Positions 40,575-48,758 are shown, numbered from the stretch's first letter. The stretch is DNA of 64,000 bases from DASRJG01 sp964647625 (GCA_964647625.1 CAZYHZ010000005.1:1-64000), one strand, 5' to 3'. Made by a program: numbers and translations. Notes: generated from the sequence alone by a model not told the origin.

Positions 40575-41963
40575 GTGCGCGCGATTTCCGTGAGCGCTGT
40601 GCTTCTTGTCGCGGCGTTCGCCCTGGCGCTCTCCCCGATGGCGAACAACGACCTCTGGTGGCACCTCGAGACCGGCCGCTGGATGCTGGCGCACCATCGC
40701 CTCCCGGTCGAGGACCCGTTCTCCTTCACCGCGTTCATGCGGCCGTGGCACGACGTCGAGTGGCTGTCCGAGCTTGCGATGTACGGCGTGTGGAAGATCG
40801 CCGGCGAAGCCGGCCTCGTTTTCGGCGCGGCGCTCGCGCTCGCCGCCGTCTTCGGACTCGCGTGGTCGCTCGCCCGCTTGACGTCGGGGTCCGACCTCGC
40901 CGCCGGGGTCGTGATGGTGATCGCGGTTGCCGGCTCGCGCTACTGGTGGGCGCCGCGGCCGACGCTCGCGAGCGATCTCCTGGCGCTGCTGACGCTCTTG
41001 ATTCTCGAGCGATACCGGCGCGGGCTCTCGCGATGGGAGATCTGGACCGTTCCCCCGCTCGCCGCGCTCTGGGCGAACCTCCACGGCGGTTTCGTTCTCG
41101 CGCCGATTTTGGTCGGAACGGTGGCTGGAGGCGTGCTCGTCTCGCCGCTCGTGCCCAGCCTGAAGCCCGAAGGGTTCGATGCGGAACGCCGGAGGAACCT
41201 GTTCGTCGTGGCCTTGCTCGTTCCGGCCGCCCTGCTCGTGAATGCGAACGGGACGTCGATCCTCACGCAGTCGGTGCAGATGTTCGGCGCGTCGAAGTAC
41301 CGGTTTCTCGTCGACGAATGGACGTGGCCGGACCGCGGGTTCGTCGTCACGGCGTGGCTGGCCGCATTCGCCCTCGTCGTCCTCGGGAGGAAGCGCCTGC
41401 GCCTCTCGACGCTCGGGCTCGGTCTGGGCCTGACGGCCCTCGCGACGTCGGCGCACCGGTTCGAGCTGTACTTCGGCTTGCTCGTCCTCCCGATTCTCGC
41501 CGAGGGCATCGGGACGGTCACGCCCCGGCTTCCGTCGTGGCTCACGTTCAAGCTTTCGCTCCGCCAGGCCGTCGTGCTCGCCACGATCGTCTCGCTGCCG
41601 ATCGTGACGCTCGGGCGTCAGCGCCTGAGGATGAAGCTCGATCACTACCCGATCGCGGCGATCGAAGTCTTGAAGGCCGAGCACGCGGAGCGCGTGTTCA
41701 ACCTCTATTCATGGGGCGGCTGGCTCCTCTGGACGACCGATCTTCCGACGTTCATCGACGGTCGAAGCTGGGGAGCGGCGAACTTCGGCGACTACATCGC
41801 CGCGCAAAGCGGGGACTACGAAGACGTGTTCCGGCGCAACGACATCCGATTCACGCTCCTTCCTCCGGATGCCTTGATCAACGCGCGCCTCGCATCGAGC
41901 CCCGACTGGGAGCGCGCCTACGCCGACGACAAGGCGGTCGTCTTCAGGCGGCGTTCCTATTGA
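40575..41963 (+). CDS. Polytopic membrane protein, GT-C-like, unknown substrate
   Basis: 462 aa from GTG 40575. It opens with a short helix (AVLLVAAFALALSPMA) and the motif NNDLWWHLETGRWMLAHHRL, then PVEDPFSFTAFMRPWHDVEW, a luminal loop with paired acidic and aromatic residues characteristic of a family of GT-C-like membrane proteins. About 10 more helices follow, one containing PPLAALWANLHGGFVLAPIL, and a 110-residue soluble tail (FNLYSWGGWLLWTTDLPTFI). Family members are usually annotated hypothetical; glycosyl or lipid transfer is inferred from topology. It starts without a ribosome site beside a -10 element, and ends overlapping the convergent OsmC gene by 7 bases. Confidence 0.7.
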   Translation: MRAISVSAVLLVAAFALALSPMANNDLWWHLETGRWMLAHHRLPVEDPFSFTAFMRPWHDVEWLSELAMYGVWKIAGEAGLVFGAALALAAVFGLAWSLARLTSGSDLAAGVVMVIAVAGSRYWWAPRPTLASDLLALLTLLILERYRRGLSRWEIWTVPPLAALWANLHGGFVLAPILVGTVAGGVLVSPLVPSLKPEGFDAERRRNLFVVALLVPAALLVNANGTSILTQSVQMFGASKYRFLVDEWTWPDRGFVVTAWLAAFALVVLGRKRLRLSTLGLGLGLTALATSAHRFELYFGLLVLPILAEGIGTVTPRLPSWLTFKLSLRQAVVLATIVSLPIVTLGRQRLRMKLDHYPIAAIEVLKAEHAERVFNLYSWGGWLLWTTDLPTFIDGRSWGAANFGDYIAAQSGDYEDVFRRNDIRFTLLPPDALINARLASSPDWERAYADDKAVVFRRRSY

Positions 41964-42457
41964 AGCTCGACGTGCATCTCGGGCGAGCGCGTCAACGTCT
42001 GGAACACGACGCAGTAGCGCTCGGTCAGCTCCAGGAGCTTTTTCTTCTCGTCGGGGCCGGCGTCGCAGTCGAGCTGGATCGATAGCCGGATGCGGCGGAA
42101 GCCGACGGGCGCGTCCTTCGCGACGCCCAGCGTGCCGCGGAAGTCGAGCTCGCCTTCGGCTCGGAGCCGACCCTCGCGTAGCGGAATGCCGAGCGCGGTT
42201 GCGACGGCCGAGAGCGTGACGCCGGCGCACGCCACCAAGGCCTGGAGCAGCATGTCGCCCGAGCAGGCGAGCACCCCGGTTCCGCCCGTCGCCGGGTGGA
42301 GCCCGGCCTCGACGAGAGCGCGCCCCGTGGCGACGCTGCAGGACACTTGATCGCCGAGCCGCCCCTCCGCGGTCAAGGTCACGAGCGCGGCATTGGGGTC
42401 GTTGCGGTAGCGCTGCTTCAGCGGCTGTTGCAGCGCGCGCAGCGCGTCCTGGTTCAT
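41957..42457 (-). CDS. OsmC/Ohr-family peroxide-detoxification protein
   Basis: 166 aa. The OsmC fold is recognisable: LTAEGRLGDQVSCSVATGRA, then the reactive Cys77 in LLQALVACAGVTLSAVATAL and Cys149 in LLELTERYCVVFQTL. These two are the peroxidatic and resolving cysteines of Ohr/OsmC thiol peroxidases (spacing 72, against 66 in E. coli OsmC). Start ATG at 42457 overlaps the stop of the DUF4242 gene (ATGA), so the two are co-expressed. Expected role: reduction of organic hydroperoxides in the cytosol; which reductant it uses cannot be told. Confidence 0.88.
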   Translation of the reverse strand: MNQDALRALQQPLKQRYRNDPNAALVTLTAEGRLGDQVSCSVATGRALVEAGLHPATGGTGVLACSGDMLLQALVACAGVTLSAVATALGIPLREGRLRAEGELDFRGTLGVAKDAPVGFRRIRLSIQLDCDAGPDEKKKLLELTERYCVVFQTLTRSPEMHVELQ

Positions 42458-42663
42458 GACCACGTGACGGTGTGCACGCGGTGGGCGGCTTCGGCGGTCG
42501 GGGCGTCGACCAGGCAAAAGATCTTCCCGCAGCTGTCGTTGAACCAGCAGCGGACGTACTCGACGCCGTGCTCCTTCTGCGCCTCCACGTCGGCGAGATG
42601 AGCCTTCGCGACAGCGTCGGCGGTGGCGCCGGGAACGACGTGGATGTCCATGTACATCGGCAT
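42454..42663 (-). CDS. DUF4242 (SCO4226-like nickel-binding) small protein
   Basis: 69 aa from ATG 42663 (MPMYMDIHVVPGATADAV). The ferredoxin-like fold of DUF4242 is recognised from YMDIHVVPG, AHLADVEAQKEHGV and RCWFNDSCGKIFCLVDAPTA. The Streptomyces member SCO4226 binds nickel; His, Cys and Asp residues are available here, but metal binding is not established. The frame opens further upstream without a good start. It is coupled to OsmC by an ATGA overlap, which suggests a shared oxidative-stress or metal context. The 79-bp gap to the divergent oxidoreductase carries the TAGAAT element at 42731. Confidence 0.78.
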   Translation of the reverse strand: MPMYMDIHVVPGATADAVAKAHLADVEAQKEHGVEYVRCWFNDSCGKIFCLVDAPTAEAAHRVHTVTWS

Positions 42664-42730
42664 GCGAGCTACTGTGACGCAGTTGACGGGCTTCGACAAC
42701 CCCGAGGCCCCCGGCCGCCGCGATTCCGCC

Positions 42731-42736
42731 TAGAAT
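42731..42736 (+). promoter_or_regulatory. -10 element of the oxidoreductase gene, leaderless type
   Basis: TAGAAT, then 6 nt, then the GTG start at 42743: same hexamer and same spacing as at 40563. No -35 hexamer at 16-18 bp and no ribosome site. This TAnnnT-N6-start geometry is known for leaderless transcripts in other phyla, e.g. Deinococcus. Confidence 0.45.
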
Positions 42737-42742
42737 CCGAGC

Positions 42743-43900
42743 GTGATCCCGCGTCATGACGTGTTGATCGTCGGAGCCGGCGTCGTCGGCTGCAGCGTCG
42801 CCTTTCATCTGGCGCGGCGCGGCATCCGGCGCGTCGCGCTCGTCGAGCGCGAGCATCTGCCGGGAACCGGATCGACCTCCAAGGCGAACGGAGGGATCCG
42901 TGCCCAGTTCACGACGAAGGTCAACGTCGAGATGTCGCTGCGGTCGATGGAGATCCTCGACGCTCTGGCGCCGGCGATCGGCGAGCCGCCCGTCTACCGC
43001 AAGGCCGGCTACCTCTTTCTCACGACGAGCCGGGAGCGGCTCGCGGCGATGGAGCGGGCCGTCACGTTTCAACGGTCCCTCGGCGTGGCGGTCGATCTTC
43101 TCGACGCGAACGAGGCGCGGCGGCGGGCGCCGTACGTCGCGGGGACCGGCGTCGCCGGCGGCACGTTCGGATCGCGCGACGGCTTTCTCGATCCCGGGGC
43201 GCTCGCGGCATTCTTCCTTCGTGAGGCCACGCAAGCAGGCGTCGAGCTGGCGTGCGATTCGGCGGTGACCGCGATCGATCGCACGGAGGCCGGCTCGTTC
43301 GTCGTGACGACGGCGGCGGGCCGGCGTGAGGCCGGTGCCGTCGTCAATACTGCAGGCGCGTGGTCGGCCGGTGTCGCGGCCGCCGCCGGAGTCGATCTTC
43401 CGGTGCAGCCGGTTCGGCGGCATCTCCTGATGACGGGCCCGTGCCCGGCGCTCCCACCGGTGATCCCGATGACGATCGACGCCGACACGGGAATCGTGAT
43501 CCGAAAGGAAGGCGACGGCGTCCTCATCGCGTACTCGAACGTCGATGAGCCGGCGGGGTTCGTCACCGAGCTCGACCCATCGTTTCCGGAGAGGATCGCG
43601 GCGACGCTGCCTCATCGATTTCCCAAGGTTGCCGCGGCGGGGCTCGACCTGCGCAGGAGCTGGGCCGGCCTCTATGAAGTCACGCCGGATCATCATGCGG
43701 TGCTGGGCGAAGCCGTCGGCCTGCCCGGGTTCTTCATTGCCGCGGGGTTTTCGGGTCACGGCATCATGCACGCGCCGGCGGCGGGCGAAGCGATCGCCGG
43801 GTTGATCGCCGGCGGGCGCTCGGAGTCGGTCGACGTGGCCCCGCTCGCGCTCGAGCGCTTCGCCCGGGGCGAGACGATCCACGAGATGATGGTGCTGTGA
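42743..43900 (+). CDS. FAD-dependent amino-acid oxidoreductase (DAO/sarcosine oxidase-like)
   Basis: 385 aa from GTG 42743. The Rossmann FAD motif DVLIVGAGVVGCSVAFHLAR is at 6-25, with Glu36 as ribose ligand (VALVEREHLPG) and the STSKANGGIRAQF loop. The DAO fold continues with AVVNTAGAWSAGVAAAAGVD, LPVQPVRRHLLMTG, and a C-terminal GFFIAAGFSGHGIMHAPAAG flavin-binding motif. It resembles beta-subunit-type proline/hydroxyproline/sarcosine dehydrogenases. Its stop overlaps the start of the aldolase-like gene (GTGA), so the two products likely catalyse linked steps: oxidation of a cyclic or secondary amino acid followed by aldol cleavage of the carbon skeleton. The electron acceptor is not known. 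Confidence 0.85.
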   Translation: MIPRHDVLIVGAGVVGCSVAFHLARRGIRRVALVEREHLPGTGSTSKANGGIRAQFTTKVNVEMSLRSMEILDALAPAIGEPPVYRKAGYLFLTTSRERLAAMERAVTFQRSLGVAVDLLDANEARRRAPYVAGTGVAGGTFGSRDGFLDPGALAAFFLREATQAGVELACDSAVTAIDRTEAGSFVVTTAAGRREAGAVVNTAGAWSAGVAAAAGVDLPVQPVRRHLLMTGPCPALPPVIPMTIDADTGIVIRKEGDGVLIAYSNVDEPAGFVTELDPSFPERIAATLPHRFPKVAAAGLDLRRSWAGLYEVTPDHHAVLGEAVGLPGFFIAAGFSGHGIMHAPAAGEAIAGLIAGGRSESVDVAPLALERFARGETIHEMMVL

Positions 43901-44805
43901 ACCTCTCCGGCGTCTTCCCTCCCGTCACGACCCCGTTCGACGATCGGCACGGCGTCGATCCCGGCGCGCTCGCCGCGAACCTCGCGCGCTACGAGGCGCA
44001 TGGGGTGGCGGGCTATCTCCTTTTCGGATCGACGGGGGAAGCGGCGTATCTGGAGGAGGACGAGAAGCTCGAGATCGTGCGTGCCGCGCGGCAGGCCGTT
44101 CCGAAGGATCGAGTGCTCCTCGCCGGCGTCGGGCTCGAGAGCACGGCGGCGACGATCCGCCTCGCCGCACGCGCGGCCGGTTGCGGAGCCGACCTGGCGC
44201 TCGTGATCACGCCGTTCTATTTCCGGTCCCGCATGAGTGACGAGGCTCTCAAGCGTCACTTCGAGGCGGTCGCCGAGGCGTCGCCGATCCCGATCCTGCT
44301 CTACGACGTGCCGAAATTCACGGGGCTCGAGCTGCCCGCGACCGTCGCGGAGGCGCTGGCCGGCCATCCCAACGTGGCCGGGATGAAAGACAGCTCCGGC
44401 GATCTCGACAAGCTGAAGGATGTGTTGCGGCGCGTTCCCGCAAGCTTCCGGGTGCTCTGCGGAAGCGTTTCGATCTTCGCGCGCGCGCTGGCGGCGGGCG
44501 CGGTGGGGGGAGTCCTCGCCGCGGCCGACGTTTTTCCCGAGCCTCTCGTCGCACTCCATCGCGCGCACGTCGCGGGAGACCTCCCCCTTGCCTCCGAGCT
44601 GGAAACCGCGGTCGGCGAATCGGCCCGCATCATCGTCGACGCGGGGGGCGTGCCGGGAATCAAGGCGGCGATGGATGCGCGCGGCTTGCTGGGAGGATCG
44701 CCGCGCGAGCCGCTCCTTCCGCCGTCGCGCGACGAGCGCGAGGCGATCCGGCGCGAGGTCGCACGGATGGTCGAGACGGGGATCGTGCCCGAGGTGCGCT
44801 GCTGA
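43897..44805 (+). CDS. DHDPS-superfamily lyase resembling 4-hydroxy-2-oxoglutarate aldolase (HOGA1)
   Basis: 302 aa, GTG start inside the previous stop. Class I aldolase of the DapA fold: GSTGEA (44-49), catalytic Tyr136 (LLYDVP) and Schiff-base Lys164 (GMKDSSGDL). Segments such as GLESTAATIRLAARAAGCGA, LVITPFYFRSRMSDEAL and ASPIPILLYDVP fit human HOGA1, as I remember it, better than E. coli DapA. HOGA1 splits 4-hydroxy-2-oxoglutarate to pyruvate and glyoxylate in hydroxyproline breakdown. With the coupled FAD amino-acid oxidoreductase this suggests a short hydroxyproline or related catabolic pair. Other DHDPS-family lyases (KDG aldolase, Pyr4H2C deaminase) remain possible. Confidence 0.78.
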   Translation: MNLSGVFPPVTTPFDDRHGVDPGALAANLARYEAHGVAGYLLFGSTGEAAYLEEDEKLEIVRAARQAVPKDRVLLAGVGLESTAATIRLAARAAGCGADLALVITPFYFRSRMSDEALKRHFEAVAEASPIPILLYDVPKFTGLELPATVAEALAGHPNVAGMKDSSGDLDKLKDVLRRVPASFRVLCGSVSIFARALAAGAVGGVLAAADVFPEPLVALHRAHVAGDLPLASELETAVGESARIIVDAGGVPGIKAAMDARGLLGGSPREPLLPPSRDEREAIRREVARMVETGIVPEVRC

Positions 44806-44821
44806 CACGAGACGCCGGGCG

Positions 44822-44940
44822 CTACGGATCCCTCGTGTCGTAGACCCGGATCGAGCCCAGCCGAACGACGGGCTCGCGGGACCACAATCAACCCAAATGA
44901 TCGGGGCCGATCCAGGCGATCCGGCGCTTTCGATGCGGCG
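44822..44940 (-). pseudogene. Possible 3' remnant of a membrane-glycosyltransferase-type gene
   Basis: In the 176-bp gap, the minus strand reads IAWIGPDHLG, a TGA, then LWSREPVVRLGSIRVYDTRD and P before a TAG at 44822. The ending REPVVRLGSIRVYDTRDP looks like the terminal strand of the soluble domains found behind GT39-like membrane proteins in such genomes. The in-frame stop and lack of any start imply decay. The match is short and from memory, so confidence is low. The rest of 44806-44981 contains only a TAGACT hexamer 11 nt before the plus-strand start at 44982. Confidence 0.3.
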
Positions 44941-44981
44941 CCGCTCGGCTCCCCGCCCCGAGGGTAGACTCGGGGGCCGCC

Positions 44982-46745
44982 ATGCTCGCCATCTCATCGA
45001 GGCACCGCGGTTTCTTCGTGGGAGCGATCTTATTCGCCGCCGCGCTCATCCTGCGCGTCGCGCACCTGGCGACGATGCGCTCGTCGCCTTACTTCCACCG
45101 GCTGTGGCTCGATCTCGAGTTCTTCGACGACTGGGGCATGCAGATCGCGTCGGGACACGCGTGGGGCGCGGGGCACTTCTATCAGGACCCGCTGTATCCG
45201 TACTTCCTGGGCTGTCTGTATGCGATCTTCGGCCACAGCACGTCGACCGCGATCGTGATTCAGCTCGTGCTCGGTTCGACCGTTCCCGTGATCCTCTACC
45301 TCGCTGTCCGGAAAGGCGCCGGCGAGCGGGAGGCGATCGCCGCGGGAGCGATCGCCGCCATCTACGTGCCGTCGATCTTCTACGAAGGGCTGCTACTCAA
45401 GTCGTGGATGGACGTGTTCCTCGTGAGCGTCGCGATCGCGGTCCTCGCTCACGCGGCCTCCGACCGGTCGCGACGGTCCTGGATGATCGCGGGGCTCATC
45501 TTCGGCATCGCGTGCCTCGATCGCGGCAACCTGATCCTCGTCGCCCCGGCGCTCGCCGTGTGGCTGGTGCTCGACCCGGCGCCGGGCGATCGTGCGGGTG
45601 GTCCGCGCGCGCGTTTCGTCCTCGCCGCCGCGTTTCTGGCGGGTGCGGCCGTCGTGCTCGGCGCGAGCGCGGCGCGCAATCGAATCGCGGGAGGGGAGTG
45701 GATCCTCACGACCGCGCAAGCGGGGCAGAACTTCTACCTCGGGAACAACCCGGAGGCGAAGACCGGGGGATTCGATCCGCCGCCGTTCCTCCGCTCGAAT
45801 CCCAAGCACGAGGAAGGAGACTTCGCAGCCGAAGCGCGGCGCCGGACCGGCGTCGAGATGACGCCGGGGGAGCGCTCGAGCTTCTGGTTCCGGCAGGGGA
45901 TGGCCTGGGTCCGCCAGAACCCGGGCGCGTGGGCGGCGCGGACGCTGCTCAAGCTGCGACGGTTCTTCAGCGCGTACGAGATTCCCGACAACATCGATTT
46001 CTACGTCTACCGGCGCTGGGCCCCGGTGCTTCGTCTGCCGCTCCCGGGATTCGGCGCCGTGGCTCCGCTGGCGCTCGCCGGTGCGTTCGTGGCCTGGAAG
46101 CGATCCGGCTGGCCGCGGTCGCTGGTCGTGATGCTCGGCGTCTACGTCGCCTCCGTCGTGCTCTTCTTCGTGCTCTCGCGATACCGGCTCGCGGCGATGC
46201 CGATGCTGTTCGCGCTCGCAGGGGTCGGAGGCGTCGCGCTGTGGGATCGCGCTCGGGATGCCGCGCGCGGCGGCCCGGTACGGCCCTTCGTGCTCACGGC
46301 GCTCGGGTGGGCGGCCTGTGCCGCCATGGTCAACCTCCCCGTGCGTCTCCCCCCGGACGAGCCGCTTTTCCGGTTCGCCGTGGCGGCCGGCCTTCCGACG
46401 CACGCGGAGAGCGACTCGCACGAGTACTTCAATCTCGGGTTGATCTACGCGAAGGACGGCGACCTCCCTCGGGCGGAGGACGCATTTCGGCGCGCGCAAG
46501 CCGGGGACCCCGACCGCATCGACATCATCGTGGAGCTCGGCAAGGTCGTTGCCCGGGCCGGCCGGACGCAGGAGGCGATCGACCTCTTCGGCCGCGCGTC
46601 CACGCTCGAGCCGCGGAGCCCCGTCCCCCATCACGCGCTCGGCTTGCTGTATCGCCGTCTCGGCCGGACGGAGGACGCCGAGGCCGAGCTCCGAAAGGAG
46701 TCGGAGCTTCAGTCGGCCGGCGACAGGTCCCCGATGCGGCCGTAG
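44982..46745 (+). CDS. GT39-like (GT-C) membrane glycosyltransferase with TPRs
   Basis: 587 aa. First helix GAILFAAALILRVAHLATM, then the acidic loop WLDLEFFDDWGMQIASGHAW, then PLYPYFLGCLYAIFG as in PMT/ArnT-type enzymes, with about 10 further helices to residue 450. It shares GQNFYLGNNPEAKTGGFD and TPGERSSFWFRQGMAWVRQN with its paralogues at 610 and 60612. The last 110 residues are three TPR units (HEYFNLGLIYAKDGDLPRAE, IIVELGKVVARAGRTQEAI, PHHALGLLYRRLGRTEDAE). Substrate unknown. Its 3' end overlaps the convergent G6PD gene by 37 bases. No ribosome site is visible; a TAGACT -10-like hexamer lies 11 nt ahead of the ATG, giving a nearly leaderless message. Confidence 0.8.
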   Translation: MLAISSRHRGFFVGAILFAAALILRVAHLATMRSSPYFHRLWLDLEFFDDWGMQIASGHAWGAGHFYQDPLYPYFLGCLYAIFGHSTSTAIVIQLVLGSTVPVILYLAVRKGAGEREAIAAGAIAAIYVPSIFYEGLLLKSWMDVFLVSVAIAVLAHAASDRSRRSWMIAGLIFGIACLDRGNLILVAPALAVWLVLDPAPGDRAGGPRARFVLAAAFLAGAAVVLGASAARNRIAGGEWILTTAQAGQNFYLGNNPEAKTGGFDPPPFLRSNPKHEEGDFAAEARRRTGVEMTPGERSSFWFRQGMAWVRQNPGAWAARTLLKLRRFFSAYEIPDNIDFYVYRRWAPVLRLPLPGFGAVAPLALAGAFVAWKRSGWPRSLVVMLGVYVASVVLFFVLSRYRLAAMPMLFALAGVGGVALWDRARDAARGGPVRPFVLTALGWAACAAMVNLPVRLPPDEPLFRFAVAAGLPTHAESDSHEYFNLGLIYAKDGDLPRAEDAFRRAQAGDPDRIDIIVELGKVVARAGRTQEAIDLFGRASTLEPRSPVPHHALGLLYRRLGRTEDAEAELRKESELQSAGDRSPMRP

Positions 46746-48670
46746 CGCGCCCTCGCGATCTCCTGGATCGAGCCCGCCACCGACGGCTGCTCGTCCAGCA
46801 ACCGGACGAAGTCTCCCGTGCTCAAGACAAAGACCTCGCACGAGCCGAGCGCGCGAACCGAGACGGTTCGCGGCGTCGAATAGAGCAGCGCCAGCTCACC
46901 GAAGAAATCGCCGGGGCCCAGCGTCGTGACCCGCTTCTCGCCGTCGACAACGGCAGCCTGACCACGGCACAGGAAGTACATCTCTTGGCCCGTATCCCCT
47001 TGGATGATGATCTCGTCGCCATCGGCGAAGCTGGAGGGCTTGAGCGTCAGCGCGAGATTGCGCAGGAAGACGGGGTTCGCGCCTCGAAGGATCGGAACGC
47101 GCTCGAGCACGTTCTCGTTGATGACCTCCACCCAGCTCCTTCCGTCGCGAGCCAGAAGATCCGCGGCGGCCTTCGGTCCCCAGGAGCCGGCGGGGTAGTT
47201 CGGGAAGTCATCGGGCGACGTCTCGGACCATGTATCGAGGATCGGCTGGGCGACGCGCCACGAGGCTTCCACCAGATCCGTTCGCGAGAACAGCGTCGCG
47301 TCCCCGATCATGCACGAGTAGAGCATCACCTCGTAGCCGGTCCCGCGCTGGGCCTCGAACGCATCCTGATAGTCGAACCGCATGTTGACGGGTTGAAGCG
47401 ACATCGAGGGCCCCGGCACCTTGGCCTGGAATCGAAGCTCGATCCCTTGGTCGGGCTGGATGTGGAAGATCAGCTTGTTGCTCTCGAGCCGCATACCCGT
47501 CGTGTCCCGAAACATGACGTCGGGCGCCCGCCGAAAGACGACCACGATCTCCGTTCCGCGCTTCCACAGGGCTTTGCCCGAGCGGAGGTAGATGGGGACG
47601 CCCTCCCAACGCCAGTTGTCGACGAACAAACGGAGGGCGGCAAAGGTCTCGGTGGCAGAACGCGGTTCGACCCCGGGCTCTTCGCGATAGCCGCGGATCG
47701 TTCGCCCGTCGTGGCTCGTGCCCGGTCCATACTGTCCGCGAACGACGTCGCGCAGCACGCCCTCGGGAGATAACCCGCGGATCGATTCGAGGACCTTGAC
47801 CTTCTCGTTGCGAATCGCGTCGGGGCGGAACGACGAAGGCGGCTCCATGCACAGGTACGCGAGCATCTGGAACAGATGGTTCTGGATCATGTCGCGCACG
47901 ACGCCGGTCCGGTCGTAGTACTCGCCCCGCCCTTCGACCGTCACCGTCTCCGCGACCGTGATCTGGATCTGGTCGATGTGGTTCTTGTTCCAGAGCGGCT
48001 CGTAGATCCCGTTCGAGAATCGGAATGCAAGGAGGTTCTGCACCGTTTCCTTGCCGAGATAGTGGTCGATCCGGTAGAGCTGATCTTCGGACCAGTGCGC
48101 CGTCATCGCGCGGCTCAACGAAACGGCCGACTGCAAGTCGTGGCCGAACGGCTTCTCGACGATCAGCCGGGTCCACCCTTGGGCCCGACCCATCAGCCCC
48201 GAGCCGCGGACGTTGCCGGAGATCTCGCCGAAGAGCGACGGAGGGGTCGCCATGTAGACGACGACGTTTCCGCCGGCACGATGGCGGGCGTCGAGCTCGG
48301 CGACGAGGGAGGCGAGCCGGCGGTACGCCCCGGGGTCGTCATAGCCCCCCGAGGTGAAATACAGGCGTGATACGAGACCGCGCCAGGCGGGCTCGTCGAA
48401 AGGCGTGCGGGTGGCGAACTTGCCGATCTCCGACGTCATCTTCTCCCGGAATCGATCGTGGGTCAGGTCGGCGCGCCCGAAGCCCACGACGGCGAATCGA
48501 TCGGGGAGAAGCCGGTCCGACGCCAGGTTGAGGAGGGCCGGCATGAGGAGACGCTTCGTCAGGTCGCCGGACGCTCCGAAGATCACGAGCACACACGGGT
48601 CGCCGGCGGCCGGCGCGGGGCCGAAGCCGACTCCGGGCCGTGACGGCGGCGTCGTTCGATCGTCGGTCAC
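46709..48670 (-). CDS. zwf: Glucose-6-phosphate dehydrogenase fused to a cyclic-nucleotide-binding domain
   Basis: 653 aa from GTG 48670 (GGAGA 7 nt upstream). Residues 25-500 are a full G6PD: NADP site FGASGDLTKRLLMPALLNL, the EKPFGHDL lysine region, the active-site RIDHYLGKETVQNLLAFRF, and GYEVMLYSCMIGDATLF near the end. The usual RK after GDLTK is RL. Residues about 515-653, absent from ordinary G6PD, form a CNB domain (Crp/PKA-R type): FLRNLALTLKPSSFADGDEI, GQEMYFLCRGQAAVV, and the phosphate-binding cassette FGELALLYSTPRT (590-602), which keeps the Glu and Arg that bind cyclic nucleotide. This suggests direct allosteric control of the pentose-phosphate entry step by cAMP/cGMP; that is an inference. 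It overlaps the convergent glycosyltransferase gene by 37 bases. Confidence 0.93.
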   Translation of the reverse strand: MTDDRTTPPSRPGVGFGPAPAAGDPCVLVIFGASGDLTKRLLMPALLNLASDRLLPDRFAVVGFGRADLTHDRFREKMTSEIGKFATRTPFDEPAWRGLVSRLYFTSGGYDDPGAYRRLASLVAELDARHRAGGNVVVYMATPPSLFGEISGNVRGSGLMGRAQGWTRLIVEKPFGHDLQSAVSLSRAMTAHWSEDQLYRIDHYLGKETVQNLLAFRFSNGIYEPLWNKNHIDQIQITVAETVTVEGRGEYYDRTGVVRDMIQNHLFQMLAYLCMEPPSSFRPDAIRNEKVKVLESIRGLSPEGVLRDVVRGQYGPGTSHDGRTIRGYREEPGVEPRSATETFAALRLFVDNWRWEGVPIYLRSGKALWKRGTEIVVVFRRAPDVMFRDTTGMRLESNKLIFHIQPDQGIELRFQAKVPGPSMSLQPVNMRFDYQDAFEAQRGTGYEVMLYSCMIGDATLFSRTDLVEASWRVAQPILDTWSETSPDDFPNYPAGSWGPKAAADLLARDGRSWVEVINENVLERVPILRGANPVFLRNLALTLKPSSFADGDEIIIQGDTGQEMYFLCRGQAAVVDGEKRVTTLGPGDFFGELALLYSTPRTVSVRALGSCEVFVLSTGDFVRLLDEQPSVAGSIQEIARARYGRIGDLSPAD

Positions 48671-48710
48671 GAGAGAATCTCCAGCGGGCGGGAAGCCTAG
48701 CAGCAAGGCG

Positions 48711-48725
48711 TGGCAGACTGAAAGC
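48711..48725 (+). promoter_or_regulatory. Possible sigma-54 promoter of the sugar operon
   Basis: TGGCAGA-CTGA-AAGC: GG and GC are 10 nt apart but the -24 box has G for C and the -12 box reads AAGC for TTGC. Predicted start near 48737, 22 nt before the ATG and leaving the GGAGA ribosome site intact. Plausible but weaker than the three sites at 28-32 kb. Confidence 0.3.
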
Positions 48726-48758
48726 GGCGCGCACCGTGACGTGCCGGAGACACGTGCC

